Assembly: GCA_949358305.1 (NCBI GenBank)
Contig: OX442315.1
Location: 12,798,427-12,862,426 of the forward strand
Length of the DNA: 64,000 bases
Source: Strigamia acuminata
Taxonomy: Eukaryota > Arthropoda > Chilopoda > Geophilomorpha > Linotaeniidae
Direction: 5' to 3'
This document shows, in pieces, positions 28,612-41,250 of this stretch. Position numbers and translations under genes: made by a program. Numbering within the stretch: the first letter of the stretch is position 1; each line of letters opens with the position of its first letter. The notes beneath the pieces were generated by a model. The model worked only from the letters and a program-made list of their open reading frames with translations. It was not told the origin of the DNA and made no database searches.

Positions 28612-29604
28612 CGAGGACGGTCCCACTGAGATCAAATAAAAATCAAACAAGATCAATAATTTTTTCGCAAAAATTTCGTCGAAATTCGAGGATTTCCAAC
28701 GGCAAATCAAAAACTTCCGGTCGGCCATCTTGGAAAGTTGAATCCCGCAAAAGTTTGTGATTTTCTCGGATTTTTTTTTTTTTTTATAAATAAATAAATA
28801 AAAATAAATTTTTTTGTTCTAAATCCGGAATTTTTCCCATCAAATTCACCAAAACAGTAATTTATTCAATTTCAAATTCAATGACGTCATTGAAAAATAA
28901 TAAAAAAAAAACATCACTTTCCATTTCCAAAAGACGCAAAACAAAACCAGCGATTACGTCACGAGACATAACCCGATAAAAGAAAACCCGATGTAATTCC
29001 GTTTTTGAACCCCAAAACAAAAAAATTACAAAAAAAAAAAAACACAAAACCACAACAGAAACGAAAGAAAACAAACCCAAAACCCAACGCAAACAACCAA
29101 CTTCCATCTTTTTTCTCGCCCAATCCACTCGCATTGTTTCACTTTCAAAGTTTTTTCCCTCATTCTCCCTCAATGAAAACCTGAAACGAATCTTCGCGCA
29201 TGGAGTCCATCATTCTCGTTCCAAACCTCCGCCGCTCAAAAAGCGAGCAAAAAAACTGCTTTGTACCGACCAAATCAGTTAAAACTAGCGCCCAAATGCA
29301 CGGAAAAGTTGCCCTTTACTTTCCCACTATCATTTACCTCACTTAAAACCCGTTAACTGTCTTGTTTTCCGCCGCGAAAGTCTCTTTTCTTCCAGTTCGT
29401 GCCGATGCGCTTGTCTGCAGTAAGCGGAACTCGCCAATACACGAGAAAAAACGGCGATCTAAAATAGCCAAACACTTACCACGCTTTTAAATCATTACCA
29501 AAGTGAAGAACAAATTGTTTCGTACCGATTTTCACTTTGTGCCAGTGTTCTAACGCCACTGGACGGAAGAAAAAGCGATAAAAACAAGGATGAGGCAGAC
29601 TTAC

Positions 29605-29700
29605 CGTTCACAACTTCTCTCTCGCCATTACAGGGTGCTCAGTATGCTGACGCTTCGATTGTCTTGTTCCGGATCCAGTTGCTTCGTCGTACATCACGAA
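29605..29700 (-). promoter_or_regulatory. l(3)mbt: L(3)mbt untranslated first exon and promoter region
   Basis: A donor (gaacg|gtaagt) at 29605/29604 fits the acceptor at 28627-28626, before the start codon at 28611. The exon contains a short uORF (ATG GCG AGA GAG AAG TTG TGA), so the main start is not the first AUG. No TATA is evident. The intron 28626-29604 has no ORF of note. Confidence 0.5.
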
Positions 29701-29704
29701 TTGT

Positions 29705-30205
29705 AACACGCACATATGACATATGAGAGTTTATGACGTAACAGCGCTTTTGCTCCGTCTATTGCGCATGCGATGAATTGTTTCTTTTCTTTTTTTATTA
29801 TCAGTCAGTGGTCTTTTTCGGTTTTAAACCGAATTTGTTTATGAAATCACGTTGTTTTCAACGGAAAGTATATTTTTCGGCGTGGATTGAATGGTTGTGG
29901 CTAAATATTAAACATTAAACGCGTTTTTGTTGGTAGAAATTCATCTTTCTTACTTCGTTATTTCGAATGAGGAGATCCAGAACCGGCGGGTCATTGACGT
30001 CATCGGATGAATGGCGCACGTACTTAGATATTTTTGAATATGGCGTCATTATTTGTCTCGATTTTTTCTTGTTTCGACCAATAAAAACAGACCCCAAACC
30101 CCAATCTAATCTAAGATTTTGAAATAGAAATGATTACGCCACTAGAATAGTATTTTTTATAAATTTATTTCCTTAGCGAAGCAACAAAATTGCTTTTTTT
30201 GTTCT
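29705..30205. other. Intergenic, no gene seen
   Basis: DNA upstream of L(3)mbt. One 60-codon minus frame (30097-29915) has nothing recognisable. No repeat was found before the foldback fragment at 30215. Confidence 0.4.
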
Positions 30206-30214
30206 AGTAAAATA

Positions 30215-30350
30215 CAACAAAATACGGGACAGGATAATTTGCGGAACCGCGGAACTGGCGGAACAGGCGGAACCGATGGGTTTGAGGAAAACCTGGAATC
30301 GCCAATTCTGCGGAAACGGCGGAACGGCGGAACAAGCTGAACAAGCTGAT
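30215..30350. repeat. Terminal fragment of the foldback family
   Basis: The 10-bp-like words gcggaac/ggcggaac are flanked by gggacaggataatttgcgg. The whole piece is the inverted match of 32555-32690, the right end of the large foldback element. Confidence 0.75.
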
Positions 30351-30359
30351 CGGGAGAAA

Positions 30360-31080
30360 ATAAAATTTGTAAATTACTGTTGTGTTCGTGGTTGGATACT
30401 GGCACGTAGAAATATATATAAAAATATATATTAGAACAAAAAAATAAAATAAATAAACGAGTGGGTTTTGTTTTAATGTATTAATTTTTCTTGATTTGAA
30501 AAAAACAATGTACCACTATGTTGTAAAAAATCTCCCATTAAACAGATAGATACTAATTGCTAGGAATAAATCATTTATTAGAGAATGCCATATTCACACT
30601 GAGCTCATGTTTGAAATTGATTTCGTTTAAACGCCTAATTTTTTAAGCTTTTTACGTTAAATTTTTTTTAAAAAAGCAACCGTAATTACGTGTTAAGCTA
30701 ATTTTAAAAAGTTGTAAATCTTTTTGCAGTTGCAAGTAGATAAATTTTATGTAGTTCTTGTTATTTTTTTTTAAACCTTACAAAATACTCGTAGTTGATT
30801 AATTTCACTGAGACTATAACTGCTGGATGTCATGGGGAGTTTTTCACATTAAGTGTTAAAATATTTTCAACAAATCAGTTCTGAATTTTGGATTTTGGGG
30901 CTTTTGGTAGGGCATTTAAATTGATGTATCAAATTAGTCATAACTTATCAAATTGAAACAAAAACATCGAAAACAAAGAATATCCAACTCGTTACCTTGG
31001 AATTTGTAATTTTGTAAGATTGCTTTTGTAAATTTTAATTTTTAATTTTAATTAATTTTTGCCTGACCTCCATAGCTATT
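30360..31080. other. Spacer between foldback pieces, nothing recognised
   Basis: AT-rich DNA without a convincing ORF or repeat. It lies between the isolated terminal fragment and the left arm of the foldback element. Confidence 0.35.
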
Positions 31081-31083
31081 GTT

Positions 31084-32690
31084 CAGCCGTTCCGCCGTTT
31101 CCGCAGAATTGGCGATTCTGTGGAAACGACGGAACGGTGGAACTAGATTGTTTCATTGCCAAATTCCGCTGAACAAGCTGAAATATTGTGATCAGGCCAA
31201 AAAAATATCAAAATTAAACAAAAGTTTAATTAAATAAAAATTACCAAAAACAAAAATAAATAAAAATCAATAAAAATAAAAATAAATAAAAATAACCCAA
31301 AATAAAAGTACGATTGAAGTTTTGATACTAAATAATCTTATTTATTTATCATTTTATCACGAGTTTTGTGCCTAAAAAATTAGATTTTATGCCTAACTTT
31401 CGTTTTTTTCAATAAAAATAGTTTTTCCGTTTGATAAATTCGTTTTAAACCGATGCAAATTTATTAATTGAGACTAAAAATTGATTTTGGCAAAAAAATT
31501 GATTTTTGGTGAAAAATTTCATTTTTGGTGAAAAATTTCATTTTTGGTGAAAAATTTCATTTTTGGTGAAAAATTTCATTTTTGGTGAAAAATTTCATTT
31601 TTGGTGAAAAATTTCATTTTTGGTGAAAAATTTCATTTTTGGTGAAAAATTTCATTTTTGGTGAAAAATTTCATTTTTGGTGAAAAATTTCATTTTTGGT
31701 GAAAAATTTCATTTTTGGTGAAAAATTTCATTTTTGGTGAAAAATTTCATTTTTGGTGAAAAATTTCATTTTTGGTGAAAAAATTCATTTTTGGTGAAAA
31801 AATTCATTTTTGGTAAAAAAATTCAATTTTTTGAGTCAAAATTTAATTTTTTTCTGTCAAAATTCAATTTTTTGAGTCAAAATTTAATTTTTTTCTGTAA
31901 AAATTTAATTTTTTTCTGTCAAAATTTAATTTTTTTCTGTCAAAATTTAATTTTTTTCTGTCAAAATTTAATTTTTTTCTGTCAAAATTTAAGTTTTTTC
32001 AGTCAAAATTGAATTTTTTGACTCAAAAATCAATTTTCTGACTCAAAAAACCCTTTTTCGAACCACAAATGAATTTTTTGGTCAAAAATTCATTTTTTTG
32101 GCCAAAAATTCATTTTTTTGGCCAAAAATTCATTTTTTTGGCCAAAAATTCATTTTTTTGGCCAAAAATTCATTTTTTTGGCCAAAAATTCATTTTTTTG
32201 GCCAAAATCAATTTTTTGTCTCAATTAATTAATTTGCATCGGTGTAAAACGAATTTATCAAACGGAAAAACCATTTTTATTGTAAAAAACAAAAGTTGGG
32301 CGTAAAATCTAATTTTTTAGGCACAAAACTCGTGATAAAATGATAAATAAATAAGATTATTTAGTATCAAAACTTCAATCGTACTTTTATTTTGGGTTAT
32401 TTTTATTTATTTTTATTTTTGTTGATTTTTATTTATTTTTATTTTTGTTGATTTTTATTTATTTTTGTTTTTGGTTATTTCTATTTAATTAAACTTTTGT
32501 TTAATTTTGATATTTTGATTACAATATTTCAGCTTGTTCAGCGGAATTTGGCAATGAAACAATCTAGTTCCGCCGTTCCGCCGTTTCCACAGAATTGGCG
32601 ATACCGGGTTTTCCACAAACCCATCGGTTCCGCCTGTTCCGCCAGTTCCGCGGTTCCGCAAATTATCCTGTCCCACAAAATACAACAACC
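31084..32690. mobile_element. Foldback element: about 390-bp inverted arms around two minisatellites
   Basis: The arms 31084-31475 and about 32215-32600 are inverted copies (shared words include ggaatttggcaatgaaac, acgagttttgtgcctaa and ctaaataatcttatttat). The centre holds arrays of ttttggtgaaaaatttca (31480-31800), tttttctgtcaaaatttaa (31830-32000) and ttttttggccaaaaattca (32080-32205). The right side ends in tttgtgggacaggataat-type sequence. No protein is encoded; the frames in the arrays are artefacts. Confidence 0.75.
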
Positions 32691-32699
32691 GAAACGGTC

Positions 32700-33476
32700 A
32701 ACTCCTAGAACTGATTTAATGCGAGCAAAAGTCAAATAAAAATGTAAAAGAAATAAAATAAATCATTTGGAACTATTTACGAATAACCTTTTAATTCAAT
32801 TCTTTTCGTGTGTATGCAGTGTTTAATATGCCGGCGCAAGATCGATTAACCTTACATAAATGTTTATATATAATATAAAAAAAATTAATCCGCCATTTTG
32901 TTTACGCTTAACGGAAAGATTTCCATTTTAGACGAACAATTTCGAGCTTTGAACATGTAAAAGTGAAGGAAAAAAAAATAAAAACGACAGAAAAATCTAC
33001 TTTTAACTATATAAAACACTATTAACGGTTCAAAAATGTTATTTCAACATCTTCCTACCCTCAAAATGGACGACTATACACAAAATTGAAGCAACAAATT
33101 ATTATTAATCTCAATGGACAATGAAAAATAAAAAAAAAATCGGCAGCCATTTTATTTATTTCTATTTATTTATTTTTTAACCTTAATTTTTTTATTAAAA
33201 AATTCATTTTGTTTATAATAATAATTATTTAATATAAGAAGAAAAGCATTAATCGTACCCAAACCTTACAAAATCGTGAAAAAAACGTAAATTTCGAGCT
33301 ACTGCGTTAAGTAGAGGCGCAAAAAAGGAATAAAGTATCGCGAATATCAGCAAAAACAAAAATAATGATTTAGAGGAACCAAAAACAACAAAACAAAATG
33401 AAAGATTAATTAATTTGTCAGCCAGCCAGCCCAGGAATTCACATTGTTTCCTCGTATTTTGTATAATAAAATCAGA
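32700..33476. other. EB1 3' region, no gene seen
   Basis: AT-rich DNA downstream of the EB1 stop on the minus strand; it probably contains its 3' UTR. Nothing else is recognised. Confidence 0.4.
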
Positions 33477-35755
33477 TTAGTATTCTTCGTCTTCGTTCGA
33501 GAGTGGTAAGGCCATTCCATCGTCGGTGCCCGACCGATCGTCGCCGTCGTCGGGCACGGCAAATCCTTCCTAATATTGCAATAAGGGGGTAAAAATAATT
33601 ACAAAACACGAACGAAAAGTTTCAACTACAAGTTTTATTTTGTCAAACCTCAGTGGCATACAACACATCCAAAATTTTTTGGATCACAGGCAGGTTGTCA
33701 TTCTCTTGTTCTTGACATAACAATTCAATATCGCGGAGTTTTCCAAAATAAAAATCGCGTTCCTTTTCCAGTCCGTCTACTGTTAATTTCAACTCCATTA
33801 TCTAGGAAAATATAAATAAAAACTATTATTTCCATTTTATTCGCGTGGGGTCATAAAAAATACACAAAAAACAATTTTTTTACACTAAATTTTCGATTTT
33901 TTGGGTCTAAATAAATTAAATTATGGAAAAATGCTGTTTTCGTATTTTTTTTGGGTCTAGAATGTCTAAAAATTAGGACTGGGCTATGAAGAATACACAA
34001 AAAACAATTTTTTTTACACTAAATTTTCGATTTTTTGTGTCTAAAATGTCTACAAATTAAAAAAAAATAAATTAAATTATGGAAAAATACTGTTTTTGTA
34101 TTTTTTTGGGTCTAGAATGTCTAAAAATTAGGACTGGGGTATCGAAAATAGAAAAAAAAAATGCTATTTTCGTATTTTACATGTACAAATTTATCACTTT
34201 TTATTTTTATTTATTAACTATGTGGGGATGCGAGATATAAACAAAATAATATCAATACATGCATGCAAAATTATACAGTTTTATCGATTAAAATGTGTCA
34301 TTTCCACACGAAAATAGACAAAAAAAAAACAAAATCGTACAATTTATCAACCAAAATAACGTTTTTTTACGTGAAATAAATTCAAAAATGGAAATTTCTC
34401 GTATTCATAACAGCAGAACAAAAAAAAATTATAATAATTACAAATTTAAACATTAAACAAACAATTTTCTAAGTTAATCAAGTTACTCCACCTGTGCATT
34501 CAACTCTTCTAACTTCGCATTGTCCCCACCAGAAGCATTGGCATTTCTTTGTGGTGGTTTACCAGGTGATATCCTTGAAGCAGGTCTTGTAGAAACTGAA
34601 TTTACAAAAAATAAACGATAAATTATAAAAATAAAAAATAAATTTTAATTTTTTTTACCTAAACCTGATGTGTTATGATGGGCCAGCGTTTTACTAGTGG
34701 CGATATTACTATGTATGGTTTTTTTCTTCTGTTGCGGCGCTCCACTGCCGACTAATTCGCCACCGCGCATCTCCAGCGCGTTGTATTCACGTCCATCATA
34801 ATTTGCATCAAAAAATTTCTTGAACCACTGAAGGAATTCAAAGTTATCCTGAAACCGGCCTTTTACCAATCTGTCCACGGGGATAATCTAAAAAATAAAT
34901 TATTGGAAAAAAATTAAATTTTTTGTTTTTTCTTTAGATTTTTGTTTTCTTTTCTCGTTACTTTATCGACGCTCATTCGTTTAAACGAAGCTTGAAGAAT
35001 TTTAAAGTTTTGAATGCACTCGTGCTCTAAATTCGTTTTAAATTTCACTTTTTTCAAAATTACAGTACCTGAAACAAAAGGAAAAAAAAATCATTAAAAT
35101 TGCACATGTAAATTCAATTTAAAGCCTTTTTCTTGAATTTTGGTGATGGTTTTTCACGTTTTAATCAAAAATCGTTACCAATTCGACGAATTTAGTCATT
35201 AAAAACTAAAATAACATTGAAAAATCTTCAATTTCAATCACTTTTTCTCATTTTCATCAAAAATCGTTAATAAGTCATAGATTTTGCAAGTAATTCGATC
35301 AATTTAATCGTTAGAAACATTGAATTTTGCCAAAAATTTATCAATTTAATCGATGAAAACAATAATAACATTTAAAATCTTCAATCTCAGCGATTAATTT
35401 CACTCAATTTGCGTTTGCACGCAGTAAATCGAATCGAATTTACAAAAAAAATTCAAAAATTGGCTTCATTTTAGGAATAGGAGCAACTAAAAATAAATGA
35501 ATAAAAATAATCTAAATTTATTTACAAATACCAGGAAACAGCATATCCATAAATTGACAATAGGCAGCTCCTAAATAAAAACAAAAATATACAAATAAAT
35601 AAATGTATGTACAACAAAATAAATAAATAAATACCTGTACACAACTCTTCTATTTTAACATAGTTAGTTTGTAACACATCATTCACCCAAGCCAACATAT
35701 CATGTCGGCTGAGATTATCAGCAGATTGGGCCGTTGCGTACACATTAACTGCCAT
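33477..35755 (-). CDS. EB1/MAPRE: EB1-type microtubule plus-end binding protein (MAPRE family)
   Basis: Seven coding exons (35755-35635, 35570-35532, 35068-34962, 34887-34659, 34595-34492, 33801-33649, 33569-33477) give 281 aa plus stop; human EB1 has 268. The N-terminal calponin-homology domain starts [20 protein letters not shown] and continues through [14 protein letters not shown] and [21 protein letters not shown] Ser/Ala-rich linker leads to the dimerising EBH coiled coil ([15 protein letters not shown]). The last three residues are EEY, the motif that binds CAP-Gly domains. The protein tracks growing microtubule ends. The second exon is only 39 nt. An acceptor (tttttcag) just before the ATG suggests a 5' UTR intron. 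It is divergent from the proteasome gene. Confidence 0.96.
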
Positions 35756-35769
35756 TATTGGATCTGAAA

Positions 35770-36815
35770 AAATTCAAAAGAATTCAATAAAACTCAACGG
35801 AATTCAAAAAATTCAATAAAATTCAATACAATTCAAAGAAATTTTTTTTTTTAAATTTCAAAAAATTCAAATTTTTTCTTTTTCTATTCAAAATTCAAAC
35901 GAATTCAAAATTTCCTTCACACCCCACCTTTTCCCTCTACCCAATTTCAAAGGGGAAACATCACTTAACTTCCAACTGCAATCATCGCATTAAATTGCCA
36001 ACACCACACGCTTTTTGCCTCCCAACTTCAACTCCATTTTTAATCTTTTTTTGTCCTTTTTTTCCCCCCGCAAACAAAAATGTCATTTTTAATGATTTTT
36101 TTTTTTTAAATAATAAATTATTTTTCCCCATTTCACTTATTCATTACAATCCGCCCGGTGATTCATTAAGTGTGACCTTAATTGCGATGTAATTAAATCG
36201 GGAGCGAATTTCGGCCGAAACAATGCACGAAACAACGTGCACTGGTCGTGGAAATTCTCGAGTTAATTTCTCGTTTATTTCAATACCGGCATTAGCATCG
36301 AACGACAGGTTTAACAGTTTTAAACACTTGAAATCGAGTACGGTCGAATCGGTCGCACATTTCTCAACACTTTACAAAAATCGATGGGGAAAGCTCGATC
36401 ATTCTAACACGGCTTTAAACCCAAAACTACCTGTGGTTGCGGAGAATTTTGCACGTGAAATACATACCTTCGTTCTTTAAGATGACTAATCCATGGAGGT
36501 TTCAAAGTCAAACGTGACCTCTTTGCGCATGTCTACAGTCTCGAGGAAAATCAATTTCGCGTCAAATTAAACTGCATTTCCTCACTTAAAAATTCATTAG
36601 ATATTTACAATTAATTATTTTATAAATTACTAAAAATAAAAATTAATCCTTAAAGTAATTTTATATTTTTATGGGATTTATAACAAATAGGAAACGAGTT
36701 TGGTAAAATTTCCACATTGGCGCTGCTCGACGGTGTATTATAATACAGTTTGAGTTTTGTTGATATTTCGCGATTGTTTTCGCCTAAAAACGGACGTTAA
36801 AAGGGAAATTTAATC
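35770..36815. promoter_or_regulatory. Shared upstream region of EB1 (minus) and PSMB2 (plus)
   Basis: About 1.06 kb separates the two start codons. It includes a CpG-containing stretch at 36140-36560 that is less AT-rich than the rest and likely holds the EB1 start site. The 85-codon plus frame at 36223-36480 has no recognisable content. No TATA box is obvious for either gene. Confidence 0.45.
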
Positions 36816-38327
36816 ATGGAGTGTATTTTGGGTATTCAGTTCGATAATTTTGTAATCGTAGCATCTGATACAACGAGCATCAGCAGTATAGTTGTGATAA
36901 AAACAGGTAAATGGATGCTCCGGCCCGTGTCAAAAAGCGCAATCTCATGCTCGCATTTTTCTTTCTTTTTTCTCAAATATTCGAAATTTAGATGAAGACA
37001 AACAGTACAAACTGAGCGATAAGCTGTTGATGCTTGTTTGTGGCGAGGAAGGCGACACCGTGCAATTTGCCGAGTATATTTCCAAGAATATCCAATTGTA
37101 TAAAATGAGAAATGGTATGGAAATTTGAAATTGAAATTACTAATTAATTAATGGGAATTTGTTTGTAGGTTATGGATTGACTCCGAAAGCTGCTGCTCAT
37201 TTTACTCGACGTAATTTAGCAGATTATCTACGAAGCCGGGTAAATTTAGGGGTTTAGATTGTGTTGAGGAGGAATGTTCGTTGGTTTCATTGCATTTTCT
37301 ATATAAAGATGAAGTTTTTTGTTGAAAAAATTCATTAAAGTGTACAAAATTCAAGTTATGCGTGAAAATAAGCACTTTGTGGTACACGAAATCATTTTCG
37401 TGGTGTAGAAAATGAAATTTAATGATTGGAGTTTTAAACTCCAAAATTGGAGTTTTAGATGCAAAAATGTCCAAAATTGCAGTTATGCGATGTAAAAATG
37501 CATTAAATTGCAGGTTTTAAAATTAAAAAATGGACAAAATTGCAAGTTTATGATGCAAAAACGCATAAAAATGAGTTCTTATCATGTAAAAGTACATAAA
37601 ATTGGTTTCTGTACATCTAAAAATGCACAAAATTGAGTTCCTACCATGTAAAAAAGTACAAAATTGTACTTTTTGAGATGCAAAAATGAACAAAATTGTA
37701 GTTTGAAGCAGTAAAAATGCATAAAATTGATCTTATAAACTTGAAAATTGCGTAAATTTAATGTTTTAAGCTTGAAAAGTGCACAAAATCGCCGTTCTGT
37801 GGTACGAAAATGCATAAAATCGCAGTTTTACGCTTCAAAAATGCACAGAAATGCAGTTTTACGCTTCAAAAATGCACAAAAATGCTGTTTTATACGCCAA
37901 AAATCCAACCTAACAAATTTCTCTATTTTATAGACACCATACAATACCAACATGTTGCTCGCAGGTTTCGACGAGGAAAGTGGAGGCGAATTGTTCTTTC
38001 TCGACTATTTGGCGACATTAGTCAAAGTCCCCTACGCGGCTCACGGCTTTTCATCCTATTTCACTTTGAGCGTCCTGGATCGCTATTACCGATCAAGTAC
38101 AAACAAAAATCTAATCGCCCCACCCGTTCTCCGTCCATTTTTAAATCTAAACTCTTGTCTAAATTGCAGACATGACCGTCGACGAAGCGTACGATTTAGT
38201 CAAGAAATGCGCCGTGGAATTGCAGAAACGATTCGTGGTCAATTTAACCGCGTTTAAGGTGCGGATCGTGGACAAAGATGGTATTCGCGAATTGGATACA
38301 ATTAAACTTGAGAAACGTGGAATTTAA
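36816..38327 (+). CDS. PSMB2: Proteasome subunit beta type-2
   Basis: Five exons (36816-36906, 36992-37114, 37169-37239, 37934-38096, 38170-38327) give 201 aa, the same length as the human subunit. It starts MECILGIQFDNFVIVASDTT directly, without a propeptide, and lacks a catalytic N-terminal threonine, as is normal for this structural beta subunit of the 20S core. Further landmarks are YKLSDKLLMLVCGEEGDTVQ, NMLLAGFDEESGGELFFLDY and VELQKRFVVNLTAFKVRIVD. The fourth intron boundary follows RSN. An AATAAA signal lies at 38343-38348, between its stop and the Rtf2 stop on the other strand, so the two 3' ends abut or overlap. Confidence 0.96.
37480..37915. repeat. Irregular 20-22 bp repeat, PSMB2 intron 3
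   Basis: Loose repeats of gcaaaaatgcacaaaattg-like words in the intron 37240-37933. They are more diverged than the other arrays. Confidence 0.65.
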
Positions 38328-38381
38328 TGTAATTTAAGCAAGAATAAAATTTTGTTTTACTACTGGAATACAGTGATAGGT

Positions 38382-40740
38382 TTAGTTGTACAGTGGATTG
38401 TATGTGACCCAATGGGCCTTGGGTTGGTTTTTGTGCGATCCGTGCGAGGTAAACAGAGATTTGTACGCCTCGCTCTTGGTTTTGTCTTTCGCGATGCTTT
38501 TCAAGTCGCCTGAAACGAATAAAAATTAGTTTTATTATATTAAAATACATTTTTATGCTGAAAAATGTATTTCTAAGCAGAAAATGCAATTTTTTGGTTG
38601 AAAAAGGCAATTGTTGATTGAAAAAGGCAATTTTTAACTTGAAAAATGCAATTTTTAACTTGAAAAATGCAATTTTTAACTTGAAAAATGCAATTTTTAA
38701 CTTGAAAAATGCAATTTTTAACTTGAAAAATGCAATTTTTAACTTGAAAAATGCAATTTTTAACTTGAAAAATGCAATTTTTAACTTGAAAAATGCAATT
38801 TTTAACTTGAAAAATGCAATTTTTAACTTGAAAAATGCAATTTTTAACTTGAAAAATGCAATTTTTAACTTGAAAAATGCAATTTTTAACTTGAAAAATG
38901 CAATTTTTAACTTGAAAAATGCAATTTTTAACTTGAAAAATGCAATTTTTAACTTGAAAAATGCAATTTTTAACTTGAAAAATGCAATTTTTAACTTGAA
39001 AAATGCAATTTTTAACTTGAAAAATGCAATTTTTAACTTGAAAAATGCAATTTTTAACTTGAAAAATGCAATTTTTAACTTGAAAAATGCAATTTTTAAC
39101 TTGAAAAATGCAATTTTTAACTTGAAAAATGCAATTTTTAACTTGAAAAATGCAATTTTTAACTTGAAAAATGCAATTTTTAACTTGAAAAATGCAATTT
39201 TTAACTTGAAAAATGCAATTTTTAACTTGAAAAATGCAATTTTTAACTTGAAAAATGCAATTTTTAGGTTGAAAAATGCAATTTTTACGTTGAAAAATGC
39301 AATTTTTACGTTGAAAAATGCAATTTTTGATTGAAAAATGCAATTTTTGATTGAAAAATGCAATTTTTGATTGAATAATGCAATTTTTGATTGAAAAATG
39401 CAATTTTTAGGTTTGAAAATGCAGACATTTGAATAAAGATTTAATTTAACATTAAACCACCAATATATTTACCATTCTTTAGTTTACTATCGTTATTAGC
39501 AATAATCATCGACTCCTTAATCTTCTTCTTGATCGGTTGCGCCGCTTCACTCGTAGACGCGCCCTCAACCGAGTTCAATTTGTGTTTCTTTGCTTTCTAA
39601 ATTCAAATTAAATTCATCTAAATTGAAACAACCGTTCACCATCATCGAAATTCAACACCCAGCTTACCTTTAGCAACTTAGCTTTATCCCGACTCGCGTC
39701 CATTTTGCGGCGCAAAAGCACAACTTCGTCATCAGTTCCGTTCAACGTGACGATGTCATCTTCTTCGTACGCTTTTCCACACTTTCAAATACAATGACAG
39801 AACATTAAAGACCAAACTAAAAATCAATAAAAATCAAATAACCTTATGACAAGTCTCAGATTTGACCAATTTAAATGCCCGTTCCGACAAAACACAACCG
39901 CAGCGTCGTAAGTAACAAAATTTGTACTTTCCGTTCATTTCCATGTTGACGATCGGACAAATAAACGGCGCCATTTGATGATCCATGTATTTGTCGCCTT
40001 TGTGGTTACTGATCTCCTCGTAAGCAGGATTCACCGTTAATTTAAGCTCGACCACATCCTTTAATAAAGAAATAAATAAAATTAAAATTAACTCAATTTC
40101 AGACATTTTTTAAATCAATTTTTCACATTTCAGACGTTTATTCGTTAATTTTAAACGTTTATTCGTCAATTTTAAACGTTTATTCGTCAATTTTAAACGT
40201 TTATTCGTCAATTTTAGACGTTTTTCGTCAATTTTAGACGTTTATTCGTCAATTTTAGATGTTTGTCGTCAATTTTAGACGTTTTTCGTTAATTTTAGAC
40301 GTTTACTCGTCAATTTTAGACGTTTTTCGTCAATTTTAGACGATTTTTGTCAATTTTAGACGTTTTCCATCTATTTTAGACGTTTTCCATCCATTTTAGA
40401 CGTTTTTCGTCAATTTTTCACCTTTAAACTGCGAACGTGCTTGGCCAATTCGGGCGTTTGGCTTTTGTCGAGCAGATGTTCGATGACAGCGTCTTTGTTA
40501 TACAATCTGGCAATTAAAAGTGTGTTTTTTAGTTGTTTTAATTTCGTTTCGAATGGTTTTATAAATCTTTAATTACCGGCCCAATTCGCAGGAGACAATT
40601 GGTTGTCTGAGGACTTCTTGACTCAGAGCACAGTGCTTCCATTTAGCGACGTTTTCCGCATCCTTGTCGGCTTGTTCGGGTCTCTTTTGGGTTTTGACGA
40701 GTTCGTCGCGCTTCGGTATGGTGCCGCCATCACATCCCAT
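38382..40740 (-). CDS. RTF2: Replication termination factor 2 homolog
   Basis: Six exons (40740-40577, 40506-40422, 40058-39843, 39781-39668, 39596-39473, 38509-38382) give 276 aa. The start MGCDGGTIPKRDELVKTQKR is diagnostic. It is followed by WKHCALSQEVLRQPIVSCEL, LYNKDAVIEHLLDK, a Cys-rich modified RING region (FICPIVNMEMNGKYKFCYLR, CGCVLSERAF and CHKCGKAYEEDDIVTLNG), a Lys-rich tail, and the conserved C-terminal SEAYKSLFTSHGS..AHWVTY. Family members act at stalled replication forks and in nuclear RNA handling. Intron 39472-38510 carries the most uniform minisatellite in the window. The gene converges on PSMB2. Confidence 0.95.
38580..39415. repeat. 21-bp minisatellite, about 38 units, Rtf2 intron 5
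   Basis: The core (about 38630-39255) repeats acttgaaaaatgcaattttt essentially without change for roughly 30 units. Edges are diverged (gttg, gattg variants). Because the unit is 21 bp it encodes endless heptapeptides such as IAFFKLK on one strand and NAIFNLK on the other. Confidence 0.95.
40130..40430. repeat. 20-21 bp minisatellite, Rtf2 intron 2
   Basis: About 14 units of cgtcaattttagacgttttt or a form with attcgtcaa, in the intron 40059-40421. Confidence 0.85.
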
Positions 40741-41250
40741 TTTGTCCTGTCAATTAATTAGAGTCAGGAAAAAGTTGATTTAGGAACAAATGTATACAAA
40801 ACACTGGTCGCCGATAGCTACGCAACAATTTGTAACGCCAGTGATGCGAAGCGGTAAACTGTGTAACTAACGTTTTAAAACGCTTCAATATGTGGCCTTC
40901 CACGAGAATAAAGATTTATTGATATTTCTTTTTATTTAAATTCAAATAAAATTCTATATTTAAAAGAAGAACACGAAAAGGAAACGAGAAAGCGATAAAG
41001 TGTAAATAATATTTGTAAACCTGAATGATTCAGATTTCATCGCAGCTGCCCATGGTTCGGTGTCGACTGTGCTGCAAGCATATGATTTTTTGCAACCAAA
41101 AATTAGCTGCATTCAAAAACTAAAATATTTTGTGTTTTACTTCAATTTTAAACTAAAAATGACATCGTTTCCTGTTTAAACCCATGTTAAAACTTAAAAT
41201 ACACTTAAACTAAAATTCTTATTTTAATTTTTGAATGCAGCTAGTGTATT
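40741..41250. promoter_or_regulatory. Rtf2 upstream region
   Basis: DNA between the Rtf2 start (40740, minus) and the Mutator-like element. It has no convincing ORF. A slightly GC-richer patch lies at 40800-40870. Confidence 0.35.

Noticed and set aside
31480-32210. Regular direct repeats resembling a CRISPR array
   Set aside because: Units are contiguous with no unique spacers, and the DNA is eukaryotic with spliced genes.
36223-36480. Plus 85-codon frame in the EB1/PSMB2 intergenic region
   Set aside because: No recognisable domain; it lies where the EB1 promoter and leader are expected.
38302-39403. Very long frames on both strands (up to 353 codons) of heptapeptide repeats
   Set aside because: They are the 21-bp minisatellite read in all frames; the unit has no stop codon and lies in an Rtf2 intron.
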